Shown here: in pieces, positions 1 to 8,129 of the stretch
How the letters are laid out: each line of letters opens with the position of its first letter
How positions within the stretch are numbered: position 1 is the stretch's first letter
DNA from: Rhizosphaericola mali
Lineage (GTDB): Bacteria > Bacteroidota > Bacteroidia > Chitinophagales > Chitinophagaceae
DNA: 64,000 nucleotides
Assembly: GCF_004337365.2 (NCBI RefSeq)
Contig: NZ_CP044016.1
Coordinates: 3,596,001 to 3,660,000 of the forward strand
Direction: 5' to 3'
Notes under the pieces: model-generated
What the model was told of the DNA's origin: nothing
Databases searched by the model: none
Seen by the model: only the letters and a program-made list of their open reading frames with translations
Translations under genes and position numbers: made by a program

Positions 1-431
1 ATCTTTTGAAATAAGGTTTCGGCTTCCTGATAATTGTTTTTGGATAAATGGAAAATTGGCGGAGTCGCAGATTTGAAAATGGAAAGATTGTCAATGTCTA
101 ATTTAAAATCTCCTTGAAATAATTCATTTTTAAATACACAAAAATAGCCTTTCGTATTTTCCGATAATGGCTGGTAAGAATACGGAATATTAGGATGAAA
201 AAACATTAAAGTATCGCCATCAACTTCAATATTCTGATTGCCATATCGAAACATATTTTTACCAGAAAAGAGCATTATTTTATAGAAATTTCGACGAATA
301 TGAATGGGCAATTCTTCATTTTGTCGCATTCTAGTTTCAATTTCGAATACGTTAAATTGTCCAATGGTTTTGTGTAAATTCTCCGGATACGTATGAAACT
401 TATGCTGATAAAACGCTTCTAAACTTTCCAT
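1..431 (-). CDS. AraC-type transcriptional regulator, N-terminal part (truncated by window edge)
   Basis: The open frame starts with ATG at 431 and runs off the left edge after about 143 codons (MESLEAFYQHKFHTYPENL...). The visible part reads like the cupin-type sensor domain of Bacteroidota AraC regulators: a beta-rich stretch with FYKIMLFSGKNMFRYGNQ, then DGDTLMFFHPNIPYSY, where a ligand pocket would form. The helix-turn-helix half lies outside the window, so DNA binding cannot be confirmed. Its target genes are unknown, and the neighbouring DUF4251 gene lies on the same strand 88 bases upstream. Confidence 0.7.
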   Translation of the reverse strand, partial: MESLEAFYQHKFHTYPENLHKTIGQFNVFEIETRMRQNEELPIHIRRNFYKIMLFSGKNMFRYGNQNIEVDGDTLMFFHPNIPYSYQPLSENTKGYFCVFKNELFQGDFKLDIDNLSIFKSATPPIFHLSKNNYQEAETLFQK

Positions 432-519
432 TTATTCAATCTATATTGGTAAAATTGAAACTAAGTTAAGAAAAAAATAGTTGAGAGAATATATAGCTTA
501 TCATTTCAATTAATATTGA

Positions 520-1107
520 TTAAAATAATGGCGTTCCTTTAAAAATATCAGATTCGGATAATGGGACAAGTTGACCATTTAAAGTTAGCATACGATTGTT
601 GAAATCAGGTAAGATGGTCACCGTTGCATTATTGTCACCACCATATAAAGTGATCGTTATCTGCGCATTAATACGGATTCCAAATACACTAAACGAATAA
701 GTAATATTTCCTTTTTTGTCCGTACTAGTCGTAATGTCCGAAGCCGAACCATCAACCGTAACACCACCAATACCATTGGAACCTGAGAATCCATTATTAA
801 AAGCAACTTGCACGGTAGATTTCGAACCATTCATCAGTACAAAATTGGTATTAGCCATTACAAAACTCGTTGTTCCGTCGTTGAACACGACCTCCGTTGC
901 TTCCAATACGAATTTTTTACTTTTCAAAGCAGCAACTGCCTGATCATAGGAAACTTCGTGACGAATCTTAGTTAATTCCTTCTTATCCGCTCTAAAAACT
1001 AATATAGAATCTTTTTTAGCTTTTTTCGAGGAGCTCTGTGCAGCAGCAGTACTTACTACAAATAAAGATAAAATCGCAAAAAAAATGTGTGAAATAGGCT
1101 TTTTCAT
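520..1107 (-). CDS. DUF4251 family secreted protein
   Basis: 195 residues with a signal peptide (MKKPISHIFFAILSLFVVST, cleavage near AAAQ at residues 21-24). The mature part contains a basic Lys-rich linker followed by a beta-strand-rich domain with VVFNDGTTSFVMANTNFVLMN and a C-terminal NNRMLTLNGQLVPL, the layout of Bacteroidota DUF4251 proteins, which are periplasmic or surface proteins of unknown function. It stands alone: the nearest gene on either side is about 90 to 270 bases away. The domain assignment is from memory of the family; no biochemical role can be given. Confidence 0.7.
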   Translation of the reverse strand: MKKPISHIFFAILSLFVVSTAAAQSSSKKAKKDSILVFRADKKELTKIRHEVSYDQAVAALKSKKFVLEATEVVFNDGTTSFVMANTNFVLMNGSKSTVQVAFNNGFSGSNGIGGVTVDGSASDITTSTDKKGNITYSFSVFGIRINAQITITLYGGDNNATVTILPDFNNRMLTLNGQLVPLSESDIFKGTPLF

Positions 1108-1254
1108 AATGAGAGGTTTTTTGTACTATAAAATTATCAAATATTTTTTGATTATAGTTAGCTGTATATGTCTAATTTGGTCAAAATATTGAGAAGATTT
1201 ACATTCAATGCTTAGGGGTTGATTAATATGTAAAACGAATGAAATTACTCAATT

Positions 1255-1341
1255 GCTCGCTCAAGCATTAGCGAAGTCGTGCTTATATTGATCGTATTTA
1301 CATACAAGCATCATTCATTCCTCATTTATGTTTGCACAAGT
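1255..1341 (+). repeat. REP-like palindromic repeat, copy A
   Basis: About 87 bases that align with the reverse complement of 3337-3420. The outer arms match at 22 of 26 (around GCGCAAGTATTAGCGAAG in copy B) and about 29 of 37 positions, while the centre differs. The two arms of one copy are also imperfect inverted repeats of each other, so the element could fold into a long hairpin. It lies in the gap between the DUF4251 gene and the lipoprotein gene. No open frame covers it. Confidence 0.6.
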
Positions 1342-1381
1342 TTAGATGTATTTTTTCTTATGAATAATTAATTCTGATAGA

Positions 1382-2449
1382 TCATTTTAAAAATCTATTA
1401 TTTTCAATAAAATTATATCCTATATCAATGGTGATTTTTTTGTTTTTTTGTTCGAATGTAAAGAAACGACCATCTGTTTTTATTTTCCCATCTTTTGTCA
1501 TAATTGGGGTCTTTATTGACTTTTGCTGATTAACTTTTATTCCCTTTAAGATTTCTGATTGCAAGAAAAAACTTTCTGATTTAGATAACCTTAATTTTCT
1601 ATCTCCTTTAATCAAAACAATGATAGAGGGTAATTGAAAATTAATATCGATGTGTTTCCATTCAATTGATGAATCCATTTCCATGTTCAAAAGATTCCAA
1701 TATGCCCAAACTATAAAAGTGGGGCTCGCTAACCCATAATCCTTTATTGATTTTATAATTTGTGTATGATTTGTAAAAGATAAATATATCGTCTGAAGAT
1801 CTGAAGTTCCAGATACATAACTAGAATCTATAGAACTAAGATTTGCCTTAGAGAAATCTCGCCATAGACGTTGTAATCTGTCTTTTTGTAATATTGTTTT
1901 AACGAAGATTCTGCTGTTTCCACTATCTTTTGCTAATAAGGTATTTCCATTTTTATTAATAAGAATATCCATAGGAATACAAAATCCGAAACACTCAGAA
2001 CTTGAAAGAATTATCTCATCGAATTTTAAGGTATCAGTTAGAGGCAAATTTTGCCTAATGTACTTTTCAATTTTACCATTACCTCCCAACCATAATGAGT
2101 CTTTGGAAATTTTGACACTTTTTCTTCTCCAAGAAGACGTGATTGGGTCAAAAAAAATTAAAGAATCTTCCTTTAGATTAAATGTTGTTTCGTCTCCGAA
2201 AAAGTGTATTTGGCCAATAGAATCAACAGAATAAAAACCAGGATGAAACAATAATTTTTTATCATTCTTAAATGTATATCCTTGTTTATTGTTAAATGGT
2301 TGACTTGGTGGTTTTAATACATTTGAGTTTGCGTAGTAAACCGTATCAAAGAACCAATCTCCTTTTATTTCCTCAAAAGTTATGGTTGTCTTTGTTTGGC
2401 AAGCTATGGCAATAGTAAATATAACAAGCGAAATCAATCTAATTCTCAT
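1382..2449 (-). CDS. Lipoprotein with DUF6438-like domain
   Basis: 355 residues. The N-terminus MRIRLISLVIFTIAIAC has a lipobox with the lipidated cysteine at residue 17. The N-terminal half contains a lipocalin-like pattern (ITFEEIKGDWFFDTVYY, then repeated short beta strands ending in DSLWLGG). From about residue 140 the sequence LKFDEIILSSSECFGFCIPM followed by a Lys/Asp hairpin resembles DUF6438, whose hallmark is a closely spaced cysteine pair (here ECFGFC). No enzyme motif is seen. Codon use is AT-rich like its neighbours. The gene lies between the two inverted REP-like repeats, but nothing shows that it is mobile. Confidence 0.55.
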   Translation of the reverse strand: MRIRLISLVIFTIAIACQTKTTITFEEIKGDWFFDTVYYANSNVLKPPSQPFNNKQGYTFKNDKKLLFHPGFYSVDSIGQIHFFGDETTFNLKEDSLIFFDPITSSWRRKSVKISKDSLWLGGNGKIEKYIRQNLPLTDTLKFDEIILSSSECFGFCIPMDILINKNGNTLLAKDSGNSRIFVKTILQKDRLQRLWRDFSKANLSSIDSSYVSGTSDLQTIYLSFTNHTQIIKSIKDYGLASPTFIVWAYWNLLNMEMDSSIEWKHIDINFQLPSIIVLIKGDRKLRLSKSESFFLQSEILKGIKVNQQKSIKTPIMTKDGKIKTDGRFFTFEQKNKKITIDIGYNFIENNRFLK

Positions 2450-2529
2450 TCGGAAATATAAAGCATTTTCAAAAAGAGATGCAAAAAACTATTTATTTCC
2501 ATAAATGAAGAAGTAGTATTTGTAAACTT

Positions 2530-2584
2530 CTTCCATTTTACGCAAAGTCCCCTTTGGTAGACTGTGCGAGGAAGAAAATGGAAG
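2530..2584. other. Long stem-loop in intergenic region
   Basis: The arms CTTCCATTTT (2530-2539) and AAAATGGAAG (2575-2584) are perfectly complementary. Inside them CGCA/TGCG and CAAAG/CTTTG can pair further, giving a three-tier hairpin. There is no T-run after it, and it lies upstream of both flanking genes, so a terminator is unlikely. It could be a degraded repeat or a structured RNA. Confidence 0.35.
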
Positions 2585-2748
2585 CTAAATTACGAAATAA
2601 TTATTTGGCTAATTCATTATAGGTAATGATTGGATATTTAAAAAGTACAATTTTGACGCATAGTATTTTTTGCGTTAATTTAAACATATGAAAGAGATGT
2701 ATTTCACACTTTACACAACTTTTTTATCGAACAATAACGAATTATAAT

Positions 2749-3186
2749 ATGAATATCGTAAAACATTTATGGACTTTTCTAGACTACAATTATTATCGTG
2801 TAGCAAGATTTTATTTTAGAAGAGAAGGGACTAATGCTGCTACTGCACTCGTGCATGTTAGTTTAATAGTTTCCACGACTTTTGCTCCTATTATTATATT
2901 TTCCCTAATTATTTTTTTTGCCAAGTTTAGTATTCCCTGGGGAACAGGAAAGGGCTTTATTAAAATATTTGCTATTATATACAACCTATTGATCTATTTT
3001 ATTATTTCACGACATTATCGTGAAAGAGGTATTTATCTTATACTAAGGGATCGGTGGTATAGTGAAAGTAAAAGAAAAAGGGTTTTAAAAGGTTTTGGCG
3101 TGATTTTATCCATATTAGTACCGCTATTAATTTGTATAATTATTCTAGTTAATAGGGATAATATTGCAGCTTGGTTTGAAAACTAA
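2749..3186 (+). CDS. Small integral membrane protein of unknown function
   Basis: 145 residues, ATG start. About three hydrophobic segments are visible, near residues 33-60, 70-88 and 113-135, separated by basic loops (SRHYRERG, RWYSESKRKR). No cysteine, histidine or acidic motif suggests an enzyme. I do not recognise the family. It is monocistronic, with a hairpin plus T-run about 75 bases after the stop acting as a likely terminator. The coding stretch is AT-rich and has the look of a real gene, but expression is unproven. Confidence 0.55.
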   Translation: MNIVKHLWTFLDYNYYRVARFYFRREGTNAATALVHVSLIVSTTFAPIIIFSLIIFFAKFSIPWGTGKGFIKIFAIIYNLLIYFIISRHYRERGIYLILRDRWYSESKRKRVLKGFGVILSILVPLLICIIILVNRDNIAAWFEN

Positions 3187-3260
3187 AAATAGTTATGCTT
3201 TATAATTTTTCAGTACAGTCTCGCAAAATTTGAACCACTATAATATACGAGTTATAAGTT

Positions 3261-3294
3261 AAAAGGGTTGAAATCTTTAGACTTCAACCCTTTT
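3261..3294 (+). terminator. Intrinsic terminator after the 2749-3186 gene
   Basis: AAAAGGGTTGAA and TTCAACCCTTTT form a 12-bp stem around a 10-base loop, ending in a short T-run. Its sequence resembles the alaS terminator at 3456-3494 in inverted orientation. Confidence 0.7.
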
Positions 3295-3336
3295 ATATAC
3301 AAAATAATTTAACTATTACTAAATCATAGCTTTCTC

Positions 3337-3420
3337 ACTCCTCGCGCAAGCATAAGCGAGGAACGAATGGTGGTTGTGTGGACATGTACACAAGCACCGC
3401 TTCGCTAATACTTGCGCAAG
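3337..3420 (-). repeat. REP-like palindromic repeat, copy B
   Basis: An 84-base imperfect palindrome: the two ends read CTCGCGCAAGCATAAGCGAG and, on the other strand, CTTGCGCAAGTATTAGCGAA. It is inverted relative to copy A at 1255-1341. It sits in the 335-base gene-free stretch 3187-3521, which otherwise holds only the two facing terminators, so this stretch is fully explained by terminator, repeat, terminator. Confidence 0.65.
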
Positions 3421-3455
3421 TAATAGAATATCCGAGGAAATAAAATTATTAACGT

Positions 3456-3494
3456 AAAAAAAGGGGTTGAAACCCTAAGATTTCAACCCCTTTT
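3456..3494 (-). terminator. alaS intrinsic terminator
   Basis: A strong stem AAAAGGGGTTGAAA/TTTCAACCCCTTTT followed, on the minus strand, by an uninterrupted T-run, 28 bases past the alaS stop. Confidence 0.8.
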
Positions 3495-3521
3495 AACTTA
3501 TTACTTATAACGTATTACGTC

Positions 3522-6140
3522 TTACTCAATCACCGCTTTTAACTCGGCAATCACTTTATCCAAATTGCTTGCGTCTTGTCCGCCGGCAGTTGCCAAAGTT
3601 GGTTGACCGCCGCCGCCGCCTTTGATTAAAGGCGCTACGGTTTGTTTGATTAATTTTCCAGCATCCAAATTTTTATCTTTAGCGATAGTATCATCTATCA
3701 AAATTGCAACAGCCGATTTTGCTCCAATAGATGCCGTTAAGGCAACAAAATAATCAGAAGTCAAACCTTTAATCGCAAAACAGATTTTTTTCAAAGCATC
3801 ACCGTTGTCGACTTCTACATTAGCGCCGATAAATTGCACGCCGTTGATTGTTTCTGCTTTGGCAACAAGATCTTTAGCAATTTGAGCAATTTCCTTTGCT
3901 TCAAAACCTTCTAGTTTGCGTTCCAATATGGCTTTGTCTTCCATCAATTTTTCGATAGATTTGATCGGATCTTTTGTTTTCAAGAGTTCCATTACTTGCT
4001 TGGATTGGGAAACTCTTTCCGCAAAATATTGGATTGCAGCCGAACCAGTCAACGCTTCAATTCTACGAACACCCGCCGCAACCGCAGCTTCGCTCGTAAT
4101 TGTAAATACGCCAATCATTCCAGTATTGGGAACGTGCGTACCACCACAGAATTCACGTGAAAATTCTGCATCCATAGTCACCACGCGAACGATATCGCCA
4201 TATTTTTCTCCAAAAAGATGCATTGCGCCTAGTTTCATCGCTTCTTCTTTCGGTAATTCTTGAATATCTACGGGAATATTTGCCCGAATTTTTTCATTGA
4301 CAATTTCTTCCACTTTGCGTAATTCTTCGTCTGTCATTTTTGCAAAATGCGAAAAGTCAAAACGCAATACAGTATCCGAAACCAACGAACCTTTTTGCGC
4401 TACGTGCTCACCCAAGACTTCCCGCAATGCAGCGTGCAAAAGGTGTGTAGCGGAGTGGTTGTACATGATTTTCAACCGACGCTCTACATCGATACGTGCC
4501 GTCAATGTCGCTTCGATATTGGCAGGAAGGGTTTTAGTATAATGAACGATTAGATCGTTTTCTTTTTTAGTATCAAGGACTGCGATTTTTTCACCATCGA
4601 AATCCAAAATTCCCGTATCGCCAACTTGTCCACCCATTTCTGCATAGAAAGGCGTTTGTTCCAATACGATTTGGTATTGATCCTTTCCTTTGGCTTTGAC
4701 ATTGCGGTATTTGATGACTTTGGTATCTACAACAGGATCGCCATAACCGACAAAAGTTGTAGTTGCACCAGGCAAAATTTCCACCCAATCGCTTGCATCA
4801 ATTATAGTTGCTGCACGACTACGATTTTTTTGTTCCGCCATTTCGGATTCGAAACCTTTTTCGTCGACTTCAAGATTGTTTTCACTTGCAATCAAACGAG
4901 TCAAATCTATAGGGAAACCGAATGTATCGTATAATTCAAATGCATCTTTGCCGCTAATAATTTTCAAATCTTTTTGCGCAATGATATCATCCATTTTACG
5001 CAAACCTTTATCCAAAGTTCTCAAGAAAGAATCTTCTTCTTCTTTGATGACTTTAGTAACGAAATCCACTTGTTGGTTCAACTCAGGAAATACATTTTCA
5101 AATTGTTTTGCCAAATGACTTGCCAACTGAAATAACAATGGATTTTTATAGTCCAAATAAGTATAGTAATAACGAACTGCTCTACGCAAAATACGGCGGA
5201 TCACATAGCCGGCGCCGGTATTGGAAGGCAATTGTCCGTCTGAAATTGCAAAGCAAATCGCTCTGATATGATCGGACAATACGCGAAATGCAACAGACTC
5301 TTTACTGTCGTCAAATGCATATTTTTTATTCACTATGGACTCAATTACATGAATTGTGCCTGTGAAAATATCGGTATCGTAATTGGATTTTTTACCTTGT
5401 AAGATGCGCACCAATCTTTCAAATCCCATACCCGTATCAACGTGTGTCGCTGGCAAAGGTTGCAAAGTGCCATCTTTCAAACGGTTAAATTGCATAAAGA
5501 CATTGTTCCAAATCTCGATCACTTGTGGATCGTCATTGTTGACCAAGTCTGCACCAGGAACTTTTGCAATTTCCACGTCGGTACGACCATCGTAATGGAT
5601 TTCCGAACAAGGACCGCAAGGACCCGTGTCGCCCATTTCCCAGAAATTATCTTTCTTGTTACCTTTTAGGATATGGTCTTTAGGTAAATATTTGGACCAT
5701 TCATCGTACGCTTCTTGATCGAAAGGCAAACCTTCCTTTTCGTCTCCTTCGAATACCGTTGCGTACAATTTGGATACATCCATTTTGTACACACTAGTCA
5801 ATAGTTCGAAACTCCATTCAATCGCTTCTTTTTTGAAATAATCGCCAAAGCTCCAGTTGCCCAACATTTCGAACATCGTATGGTGGTATGTATCGACGCC
5901 CACTTCTTCCAAGTCATTATGCTTGCCACTTACACGCAGACATTTCTGGGTGTCAACGGCTCGTTTGTATGGCGGCGTTTGATTTCCCAAAAAATATTCT
6001 TTGAACTGATTCATTCCGGCATTGGTAAATAACAAAGTCGGATCATTTTTTACCACAATCGGTGCCGAAGGAACAATCGTATGTCCTTTGGAATGAAAAA
6101 AATCTAAAAACTGCTGACGTATCTGTGCGCTTGTTGACAT
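3522..6140 (-). CDS. alaS: Alanyl-tRNA synthetase
   Basis: Attaches alanine to tRNA-Ala in the cytoplasm. 872 residues from the ATG at 6140, the usual family length. The N-terminal class II catalytic core is clear (FFHSKGHTIVPSAP, TNAGMNQFKEYFLG, LGNWSFGDYFKKEAI, and the GMGFERLV motif 3 region). The editing domain has the zinc-binding HSATHLLHAALR and CGGTHVPNTG motifs that clear mischarged Ser-tRNA and Gly-tRNA. The C-terminal part ends in the Gly-rich KGGGGGQPTLATAGG of the C-Ala domain. An in-frame ATG nine codons upstream (6167) is rejected because the predicted -7 promoter box TACCTTTG (6165-6172) overlaps it. Confidence 0.97.
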   Translation of the reverse strand: MSTSAQIRQQFLDFFHSKGHTIVPSAPIVVKNDPTLLFTNAGMNQFKEYFLGNQTPPYKRAVDTQKCLRVSGKHNDLEEVGVDTYHHTMFEMLGNWSFGDYFKKEAIEWSFELLTSVYKMDVSKLYATVFEGDEKEGLPFDQEAYDEWSKYLPKDHILKGNKKDNFWEMGDTGPCGPCSEIHYDGRTDVEIAKVPGADLVNNDDPQVIEIWNNVFMQFNRLKDGTLQPLPATHVDTGMGFERLVRILQGKKSNYDTDIFTGTIHVIESIVNKKYAFDDSKESVAFRVLSDHIRAICFAISDGQLPSNTGAGYVIRRILRRAVRYYYTYLDYKNPLLFQLASHLAKQFENVFPELNQQVDFVTKVIKEEEDSFLRTLDKGLRKMDDIIAQKDLKIISGKDAFELYDTFGFPIDLTRLIASENNLEVDEKGFESEMAEQKNRSRAATIIDASDWVEILPGATTTFVGYGDPVVDTKVIKYRNVKAKGKDQYQIVLEQTPFYAEMGGQVGDTGILDFDGEKIAVLDTKKENDLIVHYTKTLPANIEATLTARIDVERRLKIMYNHSATHLLHAALREVLGEHVAQKGSLVSDTVLRFDFSHFAKMTDEELRKVEEIVNEKIRANIPVDIQELPKEEAMKLGAMHLFGEKYGDIVRVVTMDAEFSREFCGGTHVPNTGMIGVFTITSEAAVAAGVRRIEALTGSAAIQYFAERVSQSKQVMELLKTKDPIKSIEKLMEDKAILERKLEGFEAKEIAQIAKDLVAKAETINGVQFIGANVEVDNGDALKKICFAIKGLTSDYFVALTASIGAKSAVAILIDDTIAKDKNLDAGKLIKQTVAPLIKGGGGGQPTLATAGGQDASNLDKVIAELKAVIE

Positions 6141-6164
6141 AAATCTATACTTAAAAAATCTGGT

Positions 6165-6172
6165 CAAAGGTA
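6165..6172 (-). promoter_or_regulatory. -7 promoter box of alaS (TACCTTTG)
   Basis: A perfect match to the Bacteroidota -7 consensus TAnnTTTG, 25 bases upstream of the chosen alaS start. The -33 element is not clear. Confidence 0.6.
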
Positions 6173-6220
6173 ATCGGAAAAATAATTGGTCGCTAATTAT
6201 TCAAAAAGCATTGGAATTAA

Positions 6221-6553
6221 CTATGATTTCTTCGATTTAGGAAGAACTAAACTATAAGAGTGATCGATCATTTCTTTGATTAATTTAGCTGGAATACGAC
6301 TTTCAATCATTACTGTATTCCAATGTTTTTTATTCATATGAAAACCGGGAGTGATATCTTCATATTCTTCACGTAATTCGAGTGCTCGGTCGGGATCGCA
6401 CTTCAAATTAATAGAAGCTGGAAAACTCTCCAAACCAGCCAATAAAAAAATCTTCCCACCAGTTTTGAATACGAGCGTCTCCTCTCCAAAAGGAAAACAT
6501 TCTTCCACATTTTCCTTTTGCAACGCGTAATCTCTTATTTGTTCAATATTCAT
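6221..6553 (-). CDS. MmcQ/YjbR family protein
   Basis: 110 residues, the normal length for this small cytoplasmic family with a CyaY-like fold. Recognisable features are MNIEQIRDYALQKENVEECF at the start, FPFGEETLVFKTGGKIF, the INLKCDPDRALELREEY segment, and the GFHMNKKHWNTV motif before the final helix. The biochemical function is not established; some members have been described as DNA-binding. It lies 80 bases upstream of alaS on the same strand but alaS has its own promoter, so co-transcription is uncertain. Confidence 0.88.
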   Translation of the reverse strand: MNIEQIRDYALQKENVEECFPFGEETLVFKTGGKIFLLAGLESFPASINLKCDPDRALELREEYEDITPGFHMNKKHWNTVMIESRIPAKLIKEMIDHSYSLVLPKSKKS

Positions 6554-6647
6554 GTTATGTAATTGGGCAATAAAATTATGTCAAAATTAATATGGAGAAA
6601 TATAAATCAGTAAAAATGAAATAACTTCCCTTTCTAAACTTATTTAT

Positions 6648-8123
6648 ATGAAAGGCACTTTACTTCAATCATTTCATTGGTATACAGAGGGAGAGGGAAA
6701 ACATTGGAAAAAATTAAAGGCGCAATTGGATGAATTAAAAAAATGGGGAATAACTGCAATGTGGTTGCCTCCAGCCTATAAAAGTGCATCGGGAGATGTT
6801 TCTGTAGGCTACGATGTCTATGATTTATTTGATTTAGGGGAATTTGATCAAAAAAATTCAGTAGTTACCAAGTATGGAACGAAGGAAGAATATCTGGCTC
6901 TGACAGAAAAAATGCATGAACTACACATGGAAATTTATCCAGACATCGTGATGAATCATAAAATGGGCGCAGATGAAAAAGAAAAAGTCAAAGTAATCAA
7001 GGTAGAGGAAGAGGATCGTTTAAAATATGATGGCGAACCGTTTGAAGCAGAGATTTATACAAAATTTACTTTTCCTGGAAGAGATAAAAAATATTCTGAA
7101 TTTATATGGGATTTTCAATGTTTTACAGGCATTGATTATGTCGCAGAACCCGAACAAACAGGTATTTTCAAAATCCTCAACCAGTATGGGGATAATTGGC
7201 AAGAAGAGGTGGATGATGAAAACTCTAATTATGATTATTTGATGGGGGCGGATATTGATTTTCGCAATCCCAATGTTGTGGCAGAATTGAAATATTGGGG
7301 TAAATGGTATTATGATACCATACATTTTGACGGTGTGCGCTTAGATGCGTTGAAACATTTACCTGCCAATCATATGGTTGAATGGTTGGATTATATCAGA
7401 GCAGAAGTACGTCCAGATTGTTTTGCTGTTGGAGAATATTGGACGCCGGAGCATGAGACTTTGGTTAAATATATTGATGAAACGGAAGGTAAAATGCATT
7501 TATTTGACGTGCCGTTGCATGACAAATTTCATGAAGCAAGCGAACAAGGCACCGATTTTGATCTTTCGACCTTATTTGACAAGACTTTAATTCAATCCAA
7601 TCCTGATAATGCCGTTACACTCGTTGCTAATCATGATACTCAACCATTGCAAGCTTTGGAAGCACCAGTAGCTCCGTGGTTCAAGCCATTGGCATACGCA
7701 ATTATATTATTGCGCCCATTTGGTTATCCTTGCGTTTTTTATCCTGATGTATATGGTGCGGAATATGTGGATAAGGGGGAAGATGGTAATGATCATCAAA
7801 TCACCATGCCTAAAATCGATTGTTTGCCAAAATTGTTAGAAGCACGTCAGCAATTTGTTTCTGGAGAATATGTGGAGTTTTTTGATCATCCCAATTGTGT
7901 GGCTTGGTGGAATAAAGGAGAAAATGAGGAAAATGGAAGTATCGTCATTCTTTCTAATGGTGAAGACGGATTTAAAGATATTTCCTTAGGAGAAAATTAT
8001 GTACATCAAGTATTTGTTGATTATTTGGGTAATGTAGAGGAAGAAGTAACAGTAGGTGATGATGGTATGGCGAGATTTTTGACAAAAGGAGGTTCGGTTA
8101 GTGTGTGGATAAGAAAAAAATAA
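6648..8123 (+). CDS. Cytoplasmic alpha-amylase, glycoside hydrolase family 13 (subfamily 5 type)
   Basis: 491 residues with no signal peptide, so it acts inside the cell, probably on glycogen or imported maltodextrins. The N-terminus GTLLQSFHWYTEGEGKHW and the region LPPAYKSASGDVSVGYDVYD are typical of the liquefying GH13_5 amylases. All three catalytic residues are present: nucleophile Asp233 (FDGVRLDALKH), acid/base Glu263 (AVGEYW) and Asp330 (VANHDTQP). The conserved PDIVMNHKMGAD block is there too. It is followed after 6 bases by the DUF4271 gene in the same reading frame and then hemD, so the three may be co-transcribed, though a metabolic link is not obvious. Confidence 0.93.
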   Translation: MKGTLLQSFHWYTEGEGKHWKKLKAQLDELKKWGITAMWLPPAYKSASGDVSVGYDVYDLFDLGEFDQKNSVVTKYGTKEEYLALTEKMHELHMEIYPDIVMNHKMGADEKEKVKVIKVEEEDRLKYDGEPFEAEIYTKFTFPGRDKKYSEFIWDFQCFTGIDYVAEPEQTGIFKILNQYGDNWQEEVDDENSNYDYLMGADIDFRNPNVVAELKYWGKWYYDTIHFDGVRLDALKHLPANHMVEWLDYIRAEVRPDCFAVGEYWTPEHETLVKYIDETEGKMHLFDVPLHDKFHEASEQGTDFDLSTLFDKTLIQSNPDNAVTLVANHDTQPLQALEAPVAPWFKPLAYAIILLRPFGYPCVFYPDVYGAEYVDKGEDGNDHQITMPKIDCLPKLLEARQQFVSGEYVEFFDHPNCVAWWNKGENEENGSIVILSNGEDGFKDISLGENYVHQVFVDYLGNVEEEVTVGDDGMARFLTKGGSVSVWIRKK

Positions 8124-8129
8124 GGACTT

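Noticed and set aside
6141-6167. Nine-codon extension of alaS
   Set aside because: Overlaps the predicted -7 box; standard alaS begins MSTSAQIRQQFLDFF.
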